From Streptomyces pactum (GTDB lineage Bacteria; Actinomycetota; Actinomycetes; Streptomycetales; Streptomycetaceae): DNA of 64,000 nt. The position numbers and the translations under genes are program-made. The stretch's first letter is position 1, and every line of letters begins with the position of its first letter. The notes under the pieces were generated by a model that saw only the letters and a list, made by a program, of their open reading frames with translations, was not told the origin of the DNA and searched no databases. This document shows positions 16,406-25,426 of this stretch, piece by piece. Location of the stretch: positions 2,170,001-2,234,000 of the forward strand of contig NZ_JACYXC010000001.1 in assembly GCF_016031615.1 (NCBI RefSeq), given 5' to 3'.

Positions 16406-17619
16406 GTGACGGACACACTGCGTTCACCCGGTCCCGCCCTGTTCCCCCGCTCCCCCCGGCGCAGCAGGCGCCACCGCCGGACGGCCCGCCCCCGGCCTCC
16501 GCCGGGGAGCGTCCGGCACCGCCCGCCGCGCCCGGCGGGAAGGGCGCCGAGCCCCGGGACCCGTTCTTCGACAATGCGAAGTACCTCGCGATCGTACTGG
16601 TCGCGATGGGCCATTCCTGGGAGCCGCTGACCGACGACAGCCGCGCCGCGGAGGCGCTCTACATGACGGTCTACGCCTTCCACATGCCGGCGTTCATCCT
16701 GATCTCCGGCTACTTCTCCCGCGGCTTCGACGCCCGGCCGGACCGGGTCAGGCGGCTGATCACCGGCGTCGCGGTGCCCTATGTGCTGTTCGAGGTGGCG
16801 TACACCCTCTTCAAGCGGTGGGCGGACGACGATCCCACCTACGACTTCAGCCTGCTCGACCCCTGGTACCTCACCTGGTTCCTGGTCGCGCTGTTCGTGT
16901 GGCGGCTGACCGCCCCGGTCTGGCGGGTGATCCGCCGGCCCGTCCTGGTCTCCCTGATCGTCGCCGCCCTGGCGTCGGTCTCCCCGGACATCGGGGACGA
17001 CCTCGACCTCCAGCGGGTGCTCCAGTTCCTGCCGTTCTTCGTGATCGGCCTGCGCCTGCGGCCTGAGCACTTCCGGTGGCCGGCCCGGCGCGAGGTGCGG
17101 CTGGCGGCGCTCCCGGTGTTCGGCTGCGCCCTGGCGGTCGCCTACTGGGCGGCGCCCCGGATGAACGCGGCCTGGTTCTACCACCGCGACAGCGTGCAGG
17201 AGCTGGGCGCCCCGCCGTGGACCGGCCCGGTGATGACGCTGGCGCTCTTCTGCTGCTCGGCGGTGCTGGTCACCGGCTTCCTCGCCTGGGTGCCGCGGCG
17301 GCGCACCTGGTTCACCGTGCTCGGCGCGGGGACGCTCTACGGCTACCTGCTGCACGGCTTCCTCGCCAAGGGTTCCCGCTTCTGGGGCTGGTACGACGAG
17401 TACCGCTGGCTCCACGAGCCGCTGGGCCAGATCGCCGTCACGGTCGTCGCCGCCGGGGTGGTCACCGTGCTGTGCACCCCGCCGGTGCGGCGGATGTTCC
17501 GCTGGGCGATGGAGCCCCGGATCCCCTGGGCCTTCGCACCGGAACCGGACCGCCGGGACGGGCGGGGGGCGGCCACCGCACCGGCCGCCACTTCCGCCGC
17601 CGCGCCGGCCGTGCGCTGA
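16406..17619 (+). CDS. Acyltransferase-3 family membrane protein, apparent frameshift near the start
   Basis: This multi-pass membrane protein resembles the acyltransferase-3 / cell-envelope O-acyltransferase family, which moves acyl groups onto extracytoplasmic glycans. The core begins RDPFFDNAKYLAIVLVAMGHSW, with the conserved family histidine in GHSW, followed by AFHMPAFILISGYFS and about nine hydrophobic segments. The best start is GTG at 16406 (TDTLRSPGPALF), with GGGAG five bases upstream, but it is in a different frame from the core. Adding one C in the run at 16444-16448 or 16452-16457 joins them through a Pro/Ala linker. Without correction the core frame is open upstream to ATG 16246 but without a ribosome site. 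Substrate unknown. Confidence 0.75.
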
Positions 17620-20297
17620 CCGCCCCGTCTCGTCCAACCGCCCTCCTCCCGCGTCCGCGCCCGGCCCCGGGGCCGTGACGCTGACGCCCGGGGCGCCCCT
17701 CGTACCGGGCGCCCCTGGGCGCTGGTGCCGGCCCGCCCGGGGCCGGGTGTCACCGGCCGCCGCTGCCCGGGGCCGCGCCGCGAGCGCGCGGCGCGGGCCG
17801 GCAGTTCGGTGGCGGCCCACCCCAGCAGCAGCACGGCGCCGATGAAGGAGCCGTAGACGGCCGGCGGGATGTGGGGCGCGGCGCCGGTGATGCCGCGCAC
17901 CAGCGGCCGGAGCGTCGCCAGGGCGATGAGGCTGCCCAGGGCCGCGCCGACCACGGCGACCAGCAGCGCCTCCCAGCGGACCATGCCCAGCACCTGCCGC
18001 CGGGTGGAGCCGATCAGGCGCAGCGTGTGCAGCTCCCGGCGGCGGTCCAGCACCGTCATCACCAGGGTGTTCGCCGCCGCCACCGCGGCGAAGCCGCCCA
18101 GCACCGCCGCCATGGTCATGTTGGCCCAGGCGCTGACCTCGGCGTTCTTGTCGAGCGCCGCCCGGTAGCCGTCCCGGTCGGTCACCTCGCCGAGCGCGGC
18201 GAGCCGCTCCGCGACCCGCTCGGGGTCGGCGCCGCCGGCGGTGCGGACCAGCACCTCGGTGTCGTAGGACGCGGTGACGTACCCGGCCAGCTCCGAGCGG
18301 TCCAGCGTGACCTGGGCCAGGCCCAGGCCGCGGCCGTAGGTGGCCACCACGGTGACCGAGCGCCGGGTGCCGTCCGGCAGCCGCAGCGGCAGCCGGTCGC
18401 CGAGGCCGACGCCCGCCTCGTGGGCGAGGCGGCTGTCCAGGGCCACCGTGCCGGGCCGCAGGTCGGCCAGCCGGCCGGCGGTGACGTCCAGGTCCTGCAC
18501 GGCGGCGAGGTCCCGGCCGGCGGTGACGCCCTGCGCCGTGGCGGCGGAGAGCATCGCGCCGCCGGAGTCGACCCGTACCAGGACGCCGGTGCGCAGCACG
18601 CCGACCGCGGTGTCCACGCCGGGGGTGGCCGCGGCGCGCTCGGCGGTGCCCGCGGGCAGCCCGCCGGGCGCGGTGATGACCCGGTCCGCGACCAGGCCCG
18701 CGCGGCGCTCCCCGGAGGCCGCGTGGTCCTGGCTGGTGTGCATGAACACCAGGGTGGAGGCGAACGCCATGGCGAGCACGATCGGGGTGACCGCGGAGGC
18801 GAGCCGGCGGGCGTTGGCCCGGGAGTTGGCGGCGGCGAGGTGGGCGGCGGCCGGACCGGCGCGCATCGGCAGGCCGAACAGTCCGGCGCAGAGCCGGGCG
18901 ATCAGCGGGCCCAGCAGGGCGACCGACAGCATGAAGCACATCACCACGCCCAGCGCGATGTTCGCCGCGTCCTCCCCGGTGGCGCCGGCCGCGACCCCGG
19001 CCAGCACGATGCCGCCCACCAGTGCCACGATCCCCAGCGGGGTGCGCACCCAGCCGGGCCGGACCCGCTCCACCGCGGCCTCGCCGAGCGCCTGGCCGGG
19101 CCGGATGCGGGCCGGCCGGCGGGCGGCCATCAGGCCGGCGGCGACCGCGGTGAGGCTGACCGCGCCGACCGCGGCGAGCGGCGGCAGCCAGGAGTAGGTC
19201 AGCTCGACGGAGGCGGGGACGGCGCCCCGGTCCTGGAGTTCGCCGAACCACCAGTGGGCCAGCGCCACCCCGGCGGGGCAGCCGACCAGTCCGGCGAGCG
19301 GGGCGATGAGCAGCGCCTCGGCGGCGACCGAGCGGCGGATCTGCCGCGGGGTGGCGCCGATGGCGCGCAGCAGGGCGAACTCCCGGCGGCGCTGCCCCAC
19401 GGAGAGGGCGACGGTACCGGCCGCGGTGAAGACCGCGGTCATGGTGGCGATCCCGCCGAAGGAGCCGCCGAGCGCGATGAGCACCTCCTTGGCCTCGGAC
19501 ACGCCGGCCTCCTCGGCGCCGCCGCGGTCGTCACCGGTGTACGCCTCGGCGCCCGAGCCGCCCGGGCGGAACCGCTCGTCCAGCCGGTCGGCGAGCCGTC
19601 CCGGGTCGGTGCCGGCGTCCGGGCGGACCAGGAACGCGTCCACCCGGCCGGGGTGGCCGGAGAAGGCCGCCGCCTGGCGGTCGGTGAGCCACACCGGCGC
19701 GCCGGAGGTCTCCCCCGGGCCGCCGTCGGCGATCCCGGAGACCCGCAGCCGGTGGTCGCCGTCGGCGGCGCGCAGGGTGACGCGGTCGCCCACCCGCACG
19801 CCGGCGGCGGTCGCGGCCGGGGTGCTCAGCACGGTCTCGCCGGTGCGCGGCGCGGACCCCGAGCGCAGCGTGACGCCGGTGTACGCGGCCGCGCCCCAGC
19901 CGTGCGCGGCCAGCGGCTCCGCGCCGGGCCGCCCGGCGGGTTCGCCGAGCCGGACCGGGAAGGTCACGTCGGGGACGGCGGAGGCCACCCCGGGGGTGCG
20001 GACCACCGTGCTCAGCAGCGCGGCGTCCACCCTCTCGTGGTCCGGCACCTGCGCGGGGACGTCCTCGCGCTCATCGCCGCTGCCGGTGGTGAGGTGGGCG
20101 CGCTGGTCGGCGGCGACCACGACCGGGACGTCGGCGTACCGCACCGGGGGCATGGCGGCCCGGATGCCGCCCTCCAGCAGGATGCCGCAGGCCGAGACGA
20201 TCACCGCGGCCAGCGCGAGGGCGACGAAGGTGCCCACGAAGGAGGAGGGCTTGAAGCGGATGGCCGCGCGGGCCAGCCCGTTGCTCGGCGTCCTCAT
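17343..20297 (-). CDS. FtsX-family ABC transporter permease
   Basis: This is the membrane subunit of a MacB/FtsX-type exporter, probably acting on lipids or antimicrobial peptides at the membrane. It starts at ATG 20297 (RTPSNGLARAAIRFKPSSF) with a first helix at about residues 20-40. Two large outer domains alternate with two FtsX helical blocks (SVGQRRREFALLRAIGAT at about residue 305 and MTVLDRRRELHTLRLIGST at about 750). It overlaps the ATPase gene by four bases (ATGA), so both are translated together. The expected end is near GWAATELPARAA at about 17.8 kb, but the frame has no stop until 17343, deep inside the convergent acyltransferase gene. A TGA in the next frame at 17750-17752 suggests a one-base change. 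Confidence 0.85.
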   Translation of the reverse strand: MRTPSNGLARAAIRFKPSSFVGTFVALALAAVIVSACGILLEGGIRAAMPPVRYADVPVVVAADQRAHLTTGSGDEREDVPAQVPDHERVDAALLSTVVRTPGVASAVPDVTFPVRLGEPAGRPGAEPLAAHGWGAAAYTGVTLRSGSAPRTGETVLSTPAATAAGVRVGDRVTLRAADGDHRLRVSGIADGGPGETSGAPVWLTDRQAAAFSGHPGRVDAFLVRPDAGTDPGRLADRLDERFRPGGSGAEAYTGDDRGGAEEAGVSEAKEVLIALGGSFGGIATMTAVFTAAGTVALSVGQRRREFALLRAIGATPRQIRRSVAAEALLIAPLAGLVGCPAGVALAHWWFGELQDRGAVPASVELTYSWLPPLAAVGAVSLTAVAAGLMAARRPARIRPGQALGEAAVERVRPGWVRTPLGIVALVGGIVLAGVAAGATGEDAANIALGVVMCFMLSVALLGPLIARLCAGLFGLPMRAGPAAAHLAAANSRANARRLASAVTPIVLAMAFASTLVFMHTSQDHAASGERRAGLVADRVITAPGGLPAGTAERAAATPGVDTAVGVLRTGVLVRVDSGGAMLSAATAQGVTAGRDLAAVQDLDVTAGRLADLRPGTVALDSRLAHEAGVGLGDRLPLRLPDGTRRSVTVVATYGRGLGLAQVTLDRSELAGYVTASYDTEVLVRTAGGADPERVAERLAALGEVTDRDGYRAALDKNAEVSAWANMTMAAVLGGFAAVAAANTLVMTVLDRRRELHTLRLIGSTRRQVLGMVRWEALLVAVVGAALGSLIALATLRPLVRGITGAAPHIPPAVYGSFIGAVLLLGWAATELPARAARSRRGPGQRRPVTPGPGRAGTSAQGRPVRGAPRASASRPRGRARTREEGGWTRRGGQRTAGAAAEVAAGAVAAPRPSRRSGSGAKAQGIRGSIAQRNIRRTGGVHSTVTTPAATTVTAIWPSGSWSQRYSSYQPQKREPLARKPCSR

Positions 20298-21139
20298 GCC
20301 CCGGCCCCCTGGGCGTGGGCCATGGCCGGCCGGTACCCGGCGCCGGCGGCCGGGCCGGGCCGGGCGGTCAGCTCGGCGAGGCGGGCGGCGATCCGGTCGG
20401 GCGTGGTGCGCGGCAGGTGGCCGGCGAACGCGCCGTCGGCGAGGAAGAGCACCCGGTCCGCGTAGCCGGCCGCGGTGGGGTCGTGGGTCACCATGGTGAC
20501 GGTCGCGCCCAGTTCGTCCACGGCCCGGCGCAGCAGGGTGAGGATCTCGGTGGCGGTGCCGGTGTCCAGGGCCCCGGTCGGCTCGTCGGCGAAGATCACG
20601 TCCGGCCGGGTGACCAGGGCGCGGGCGATGGCCACCCGCTGCTGCTGGCCGCCGGAGAGCTGGCCGGGCCGGCGCTGGGCGTGCCGGTCCAGGCCCACCT
20701 GGGCGAGCACCTCGCGGGCCCGGGCCCGGTCGGCACGGACCCCGGCCAGCCGCATCGGCAGCAGCACGTTCTGCTCGACGGTGAGCGACGGCAGCAGGTT
20801 GAACGCCTGGAAGACGAAGCCCAGCCGGGTGCGGCGGAGCGCGGTCAGCTTGTTCTCGCTCATGTCGGTGATCTCGGTCCCGCCGAGCCGGACGCTGCCC
20901 GCGTCGGGCCGGTCGAGCCCGGCGGCGCACTGCAGGAAGGTGGACTTGCCGGACCCCGAGGGGCCCATGACCGCGGTGAAGCTGCCGTGCGGCAGTGCCA
21001 GGTCGATGCCGCGCAGCGCGTCCACCGCGCCGGAGCCGCGCCCGTACCGCCGGCGTACGCCGTGGAGTTCCACCGCCCACTCGCCGGTCCCCGTGGCGGC
21101 CTTCCGCCCGTTCGGCCGCCGTGTGCCGCGCCACCCCAT
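20294..21139 (-). CDS. ABC transporter ATP-binding protein (MacB/LolD type)
   Basis: This 281-residue ATPase drives the FtsX-type permease downstream. Walker A is GPSGSGKST (residues 59-67), the ABC signature LSGGQ is at 161-165, Walker B VIFADEP at 181-187 and the switch histidine in TMVTHDPTAAG. The ATG at 21139 (GWRGTRRPNGRK) was chosen; the frame stays open upstream as low-complexity sequence. About 30 residues after the conserved domain form a Pro/Ala-rich tail. No regulator or two-component genes adjoin, so the inducer cannot be deduced. Confidence 0.92.
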   Translation of the reverse strand: MGWRGTRRPNGRKAATGTGEWAVELHGVRRRYGRGSGAVDALRGIDLALPHGSFTAVMGPSGSGKSTFLQCAAGLDRPDAGSVRLGGTEITDMSENKLTALRRTRLGFVFQAFNLLPSLTVEQNVLLPMRLAGVRADRARAREVLAQVGLDRHAQRRPGQLSGGQQQRVAIARALVTRPDVIFADEPTGALDTGTATEILTLLRRAVDELGATVTMVTHDPTAAGYADRVLFLADGAFAGHLPRTTPDRIAARLAELTARPGPAAGAGYRPAMAHAQGAGA

Positions 21140-21562
21140 GTCTGGTCCCTTCGTTCCCGGCCGGACACCGTGCGGTACCCGGTACATCGAACGTACGGAT
21201 CGGGAGGGGGCCGCCACCATGACGGTGCCCGGCGGATCGGGGGGTGGGGAAAACCCGAAGACGCACCGGGAGCCGGCCTGACCTGGGCGGTGTGGGAGCG
21301 GGCGGGGCCGGCGCCACGCGCGGGGGCGGGTCCGGGACCGTACCGGGGGCCGGGGGACCGGGGGACGGGTGCGGACGCCGGTGCCCGCCGGCAAGACCGG
21401 GGCCGGGGGCCGTAGGAGCGTGCGGGGCGGAGACCGGGGCCGTGCGGGGTGGCCGCCGGGCGAACCGGCACGGGCCCAGGCACCGGGGCCGTGCGGGACC
21501 GGGCCGGGCGGGGGCGGAGGGCGGAGCGTGTGGGAGCCGGACCGGGGGCCGGGGCCGGGCGG
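21140..21562. other. Gene-free GC-rich region between the ABC operon and the phosphatase
   Basis: About 420 bp, very rich in G on the plus strand. ACCGGGGCCGTGCGGG occurs twice, at about 21433-21448 and 21482-21497. The part close to 21140-21200 should hold the ABC promoter. No gene is supported. Confidence 0.5.
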
Positions 21563-22705
21563 TCAGTCCCGGCAGATCAGCAGCAGCGCCCGGTCGTCGT
21601 TGACGTCCTTGGCGACGGCCTCGATCAGGTGCCAGGCGGCCCCGTGGAAGCCGGAGGCGACGTACCGGTCCGCCTCCCCGGTCAGCCGGTCCATGCCCTC
21701 GCTGATGTCGCGGTCGGCGGTCTCCACCAGTCCGTCGGTGAAGAGCATCAGCACGTCACCGGGGCGGAGCCGGCCCTTCACCGGGTCGAACTGCGCCCCG
21801 TCGTAGACGCCCAGCAGCGGCCCCTCGGCGCACTTCTGCTCCCAGGTGCCGCTGCCCGCGTTGAGCTGGAGGGCGGGCAGGTGCCCGGCGGACAGCAGCT
21901 CGTAGTCGCCGCTGTCGAGGTCGAGGACCAGGTGGACGGAGGTGGCGAACCCCTCGTCCCAGTCCTGGCGGAGCAGGTAGCCGTTGGCGGCGGGCAGGAA
22001 GCCGTGCGGCGGCAGTGAGCCGAGCAGGCCGCCGAACGCCCCGGAGAGCAGCAGCGCCCGGGAGGCGGCGTCCATCCCCTTGCCGGAGACGTCGGTGAGC
22101 ACCACTTCAAGGGTGCGGCCGCCGTTGGTGCGGGCCGCCACCACGAAGTCACCGGAGAAGGACTGGCCGCCGGCCGGGCGCAGCGCCATCTCCCGGTGCC
22201 AGCCCGGCGGCAGGGTGGGCAGCTTGCTCTGTACGCGGATGCGTTCGCGCAGGTCGAACAGCATCGTCCCGCCGCGTCTCCAGGGGACGCCCACCCGGCT
22301 GCGGAACTGCGCGATGAGCAGCCCGGAGAACCCGACGGCGGCCACCACCAGGATGGTGCCGGGGGTCACCCGGTCCGGCCCGTCCGGATACGGGCCCAGC
22401 GCGGCGGACTCCACGATGAGCGCCGCCGCGGCGGCCGCGTACAGCGCGAGCAGGCTGGCGGGGCGGAGCAGCAGCCCGCCGGCGACGATCGGCAGCACCA
22501 GCGCGGTGGGTGAGCACCAGTCGGGCTGGGCGACGGTGCCGACGGCGAGGGCGGGAACCGACAGCAGCAGGGCGGCCAGGGCCAGCCAGTCGGAACCGTC
22601 GCCGCGGAAGTAGTCCACCCCGGCTTTGCGCACGCCGGTGCGGACCCGGTGCAGCGCCTTGCGCATCCGGGCCGTCGGCGAGTCCGCTCCACCTCTTCCA
22701 CTCAT
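21563..22705 (-). CDS. Membrane-anchored PP2C/SpoIIE-type protein phosphatase
   Basis: This 380-residue protein combines about four N-terminal membrane helices (about residues 40-140) with a C-terminal SpoIIE-type PP2C domain (about 165-378). Metal-binding acidic motifs are visible in GDFVVAA, LTDVSGKGMDAA, DGLVETADRDISEG and the terminal NDDRALLLI. Such proteins dephosphorylate anti-sigma-factor antagonists in Streptomyces stress and development cascades; no partner kinase or antagonist is adjacent, so its target is unknown. It starts at ATG 22705, divergent from the acetyltransferase with 127 bp between them. Confidence 0.9.
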   Translation of the reverse strand: MSGRGGADSPTARMRKALHRVRTGVRKAGVDYFRGDGSDWLALAALLLSVPALAVGTVAQPDWCSPTALVLPIVAGGLLLRPASLLALYAAAAAALIVESAALGPYPDGPDRVTPGTILVVAAVGFSGLLIAQFRSRVGVPWRRGGTMLFDLRERIRVQSKLPTLPPGWHREMALRPAGGQSFSGDFVVAARTNGGRTLEVVLTDVSGKGMDAASRALLLSGAFGGLLGSLPPHGFLPAANGYLLRQDWDEGFATSVHLVLDLDSGDYELLSAGHLPALQLNAGSGTWEQKCAEGPLLGVYDGAQFDPVKGRLRPGDVLMLFTDGLVETADRDISEGMDRLTGEADRYVASGFHGAAWHLIEAVAKDVNDDRALLLICRD

Positions 22706-22832
22706 TGCTTCGGGACCCTACCCACCCGTTCGGACGCGCGTCGATTCGCGGTGGCCCAGACCACTCTCCAGGGCGGGCGGAGGGCCGGGAAATACGGTCG
22801 CCCGTGCGAAGAGTCGCTGATAGGCATGACAC

Positions 22833-24068
22833 ATGACGACTGAGGTGGCAACGCTGCGCCCGGAGGACTGGGACGAGTGGTACGGCAAGTTGGACCTGGC
22901 CTTCGGCGGGGTCCCGGAGGCCGCGGAGGAGCGGGCGCTGTGGCAGGACCTGATCGAGGTCGAGCGGTGCCTGGCGGTGCGGGACGGCGGGGAGATCGTC
23001 GCCGGCGCCGGGGCGTTCACCTTCCGGATGACGGTGCCCGGCGGCGCGCCGGTGCCCACCGCGGGGGTCACCATGGTCGGTGTGCAGCCCACGCACCGGC
23101 GGCGCGGGCTGCTGACAGCCATGATGCGGCGGCAGTTGACGGACGTCCGTGAGGGGGGTGAGCCGATCGCGGCGCTCACCGCGTCCGAGCCGGAGATCTA
23201 CGGCCGGTTCGGCTACGGCATCGCCACCCAGAACGTGTTCGCCGAGATCGACACCGCCCGGGTCCGGCTGCGGGTGCCGGCGGGCACCGAGGAGGTGCGG
23301 CTCCGGCTGACCGGGCCCGCGGACGCCCGGGAGGTGTGCGAGTCGGTCTACGCCCGGCGGGTGCCCACCCGTCCGGCGATGCTGGAGCGGGCCCCGGGCT
23401 GGGACCGGCTGCCGCTGCTCGACCCGCCCGCGGACCGGGAGGGCGCGTCGCCGCTGCTGTGCGTGCTGGCCGAACGGGCGGGCGAGGTGACCGGTTACGC
23501 GCGCTACGCCGTCCGCCCGGTGTGGGAGACGTCCGGCCCGGAGGGGACGGTGGTGCTGCGTGACCTGGAGGCGCTCGACCCGGCCACGTACGCGGCGCTG
23601 TGGCGGTTCCTGTTCGAGATCGACCTGACGTCCCGGCTGCGGGTCCGCAACCGGCCGGTGGACGATCCCTGGCTGCACCTGGTCTCGGACGTCCGCCGCT
23701 GCCAGGTCGGGGTCCGCGACTCCCTCCACGTCCGGCTGGTGGACCTGGGGGCGGCGCTGTCCGCACGGACCTACTCCGCCCCGGTGGACGTGGTGTTCGA
23801 CGTGGCGGACGACTTCTGCCCCTGGAACGCCGGACGTTGGCGGCTGACCGGCGACGCCAAGGGCGCCTCCTGCGAGCGGGTACCGGCCGGCGAGCCGGCC
23901 GATCTGCGGCTGTCCGTCCGCGACCTGGGCGCCGCGTACCTGGGCGGTGTCCGGCTCTCTGCGCTGGCCGGCGCGGGCCGGGTCACCGAACTGCGGCCGG
24001 GTGCGCTGGCCGAGGCGTCCGCGGCGTTCGGCACCGATGTGGCGCCCTGGCTGCCGCACGGTTTCTGA
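22833..24068 (+). CDS. Eis-like GNAT N-acetyltransferase
   Basis: The 411-residue protein has the layout of the Eis family: an N-terminal GNAT fold with the acetyl-CoA signature VQPTHRRRGLLTAMMRRQL (about residues 88-107), a second diverged GNAT-like domain and a C-terminal SCP2-like domain, and it ends in the typical free terminal carboxylate (PHGF). Mycobacterial Eis acetylates amines of aminoglycosides and proteins; the substrate here is unknown. The ATG at 22833 follows a TAGGCATGACAC sequence, so the transcript may be almost leaderless. Confidence 0.85.
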   Translation: MTTEVATLRPEDWDEWYGKLDLAFGGVPEAAEERALWQDLIEVERCLAVRDGGEIVAGAGAFTFRMTVPGGAPVPTAGVTMVGVQPTHRRRGLLTAMMRRQLTDVREGGEPIAALTASEPEIYGRFGYGIATQNVFAEIDTARVRLRVPAGTEEVRLRLTGPADAREVCESVYARRVPTRPAMLERAPGWDRLPLLDPPADREGASPLLCVLAERAGEVTGYARYAVRPVWETSGPEGTVVLRDLEALDPATYAALWRFLFEIDLTSRLRVRNRPVDDPWLHLVSDVRRCQVGVRDSLHVRLVDLGAALSARTYSAPVDVVFDVADDFCPWNAGRWRLTGDAKGASCERVPAGEPADLRLSVRDLGAAYLGGVRLSALAGAGRVTELRPGALAEASAAFGTDVAPWLPHGF

Positions 24069-24184
24069 CCACGGACGGCGGGGCCGGCCGTACGGCCCCG
24101 CCGCCGCCCACCGCCGGGTCGCGGTCGTACGCGGGCCCCGCGGTACGCGCCTCCGCCGCATCCGGCTGCACGCTGCCCCTTGCC

Positions 24185-24244
24185 GCGGCCCCGTCCGTAC
24201 ACGGTCCCGTCGTGCGCGGCCCCGTCCGTACACGGTCCCGTCGT
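24185..24244. repeat. 31-bp tandem repeat, two copies
   Basis: Two copies of a unit beginning GCGGCCCCGTCCGTACACGG and ending GTCCCGTCGT follow each other at an offset of 31 bp, starting at 24185 and 24216, with 29 identical positions and a partial third copy (GCACGCGGCCCCGCC) after them. It lies between the convergent acetyltransferase and TetR genes. Confidence 0.75.
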
Positions 24245-24326
24245 ACACGGCTGCACGCGGCCCCGCCGGCCGGGCAGCCACCGCGGTCGCCCGGCACGGA
24301 CCGGTCCGGCCGGGCACCGGGCGCGG

Positions 24327-25205
24327 CTATCCCCCGATGGGCCCCGCCGCTGCCGCCGGCCACGCCGCCGCTGCCGATCCCGCCGCCTCCGGCGCCGTTC
24401 CGGTCTCCGGACCGGGGCGCACCACCGGGCGGAGGGCGAGTGTGCCGGGCAGCGCGTCGTACGCCTCCCGCACCCGGGCGGCGAGGTCCTCCCGGGTCGG
24501 CTCGCCCGGCATCGCGGTCCAGTCCTCCAGCGCCCGGTGGAACACCGCGTTCAGCAGGTCGAAGGCGAGCCTGACGCGCATGTCGCCGGGGACGGTCCCG
24601 CCGGCACCGGCCTCGCCGGCGGCGCCGTCCGGACCGGCCGCCACGGCCGGCCCGGGCACCGCGGCGGGTGCCCGGTCCGCGCCCGCCCCCTGAGCCGCTC
24701 CGGGCTCCGGCGAGGTGCCGTCCGGGCCGGGGAACCCCAGGTGGCGGTGGAGGAGTCCCACGGCGGACCGGCAGGTGCGCTCGCAGAACTGGCGCCCGTG
24801 GGCGTCCATCGACGGGTTGCGCGCGATCAGCCGGCCGCTGAGCCGCACCCGTTCCGCCCACCCCTCCTCGGTCATCGAGCCGAGCGCGGCGAGCAGCGCG
24901 TCCCGGAGCATCTCCAGCAGCGTGCCGCCGGCCGGCCGCCGGGTCTCCAGGTCCGCCAGGAAGGCCGCCCACAGGTCCTGGGTGGGGGCCATGGCGACGT
25001 CTTCCTTGCTGGTGAAGGTGCGGAAGAAGGTCCGCTTGGACACCTCCACCGCGTCGCACAGCTCGTCCAGGGTCACCCGGTCGAAGCCGTGCTCGGTGAA
25101 GAGCCGCAGGGCGGTGTCGATCAGTGCCTGCCGGGTGCGGAGCTTCTTGCGGGCCCGCAGCGGCAGCCGTTCGTCGCTGGTGCGGGGGCCGGGCGCGGTG
25201 CTCAT
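24327..25205 (-). CDS. TetR-family regulator with a low-complexity insertion
   Basis: TetR regulators are repressors released by small ligands. The helix-turn-helix is at about residues 40-62 (TLDELCDAVEVSKRTFFRTF). The ligand domain is interrupted after HLGFPGPDG by about 45 residues of Pro/Ala/Gly, then continues at DMRVRLAFDLLNAVFHRALEDWT. Total length of 292 exceeds the usual 190-230, due to this insert and a Pro/Ala-rich C-terminal tail. It starts at ATG 25205, divergent from a zinc-binding-type dehydrogenase. Dyads in the shared promoter are its probable operators. The ligand is unknown. Confidence 0.88.
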   Translation of the reverse strand: MSTAPGPRTSDERLPLRARKKLRTRQALIDTALRLFTEHGFDRVTLDELCDAVEVSKRTFFRTFTSKEDVAMAPTQDLWAAFLADLETRRPAGGTLLEMLRDALLAALGSMTEEGWAERVRLSGRLIARNPSMDAHGRQFCERTCRSAVGLLHRHLGFPGPDGTSPEPGAAQGAGADRAPAAVPGPAVAAGPDGAAGEAGAGGTVPGDMRVRLAFDLLNAVFHRALEDWTAMPGEPTREDLAARVREAYDALPGTLALRPVVRPGPETGTAPEAAGSAAAAWPAAAAGPIGG

Positions 25206-25246
25206 GACGTGAGTGTAGCGAAGGCGCAGTTGCCTCTTGTAGGTTA

Positions 25247-25291
25247 ATGCCACTCAGTGGCACTCGCCCCCGAGCGGCTACCGAGTGGCAT
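25247..25291. promoter_or_regulatory. Operator cluster between TetR and the oxidoreductase
   Basis: TGCCACT-C-AGTGGCA is a perfect dyad at 25248-25262. A further copy of the half-site AGTGGCA lies at 25284-25290, so ATGCCACTC (25247-25255) and GAGTGGCAT (25283-25291) form a second, wider inverted repeat. Position between divergent genes, about 45 bp from the TetR start, is typical for an autoregulated TetR pair. Confidence 0.7.
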
Positions 25292-25426
25292 CCGTGTGCC
25301 CACGCGCCCGCTGCCGCCCTTCGCCGCCCGGTCCCATACGGGACGGCGTCCGTTCCACCCCCCGGCCCCGCACGGGGCCGGTGTCCTCGCACCCCGCACT
25401 CCGCGCGATCCGAAAGGTACGCATCC

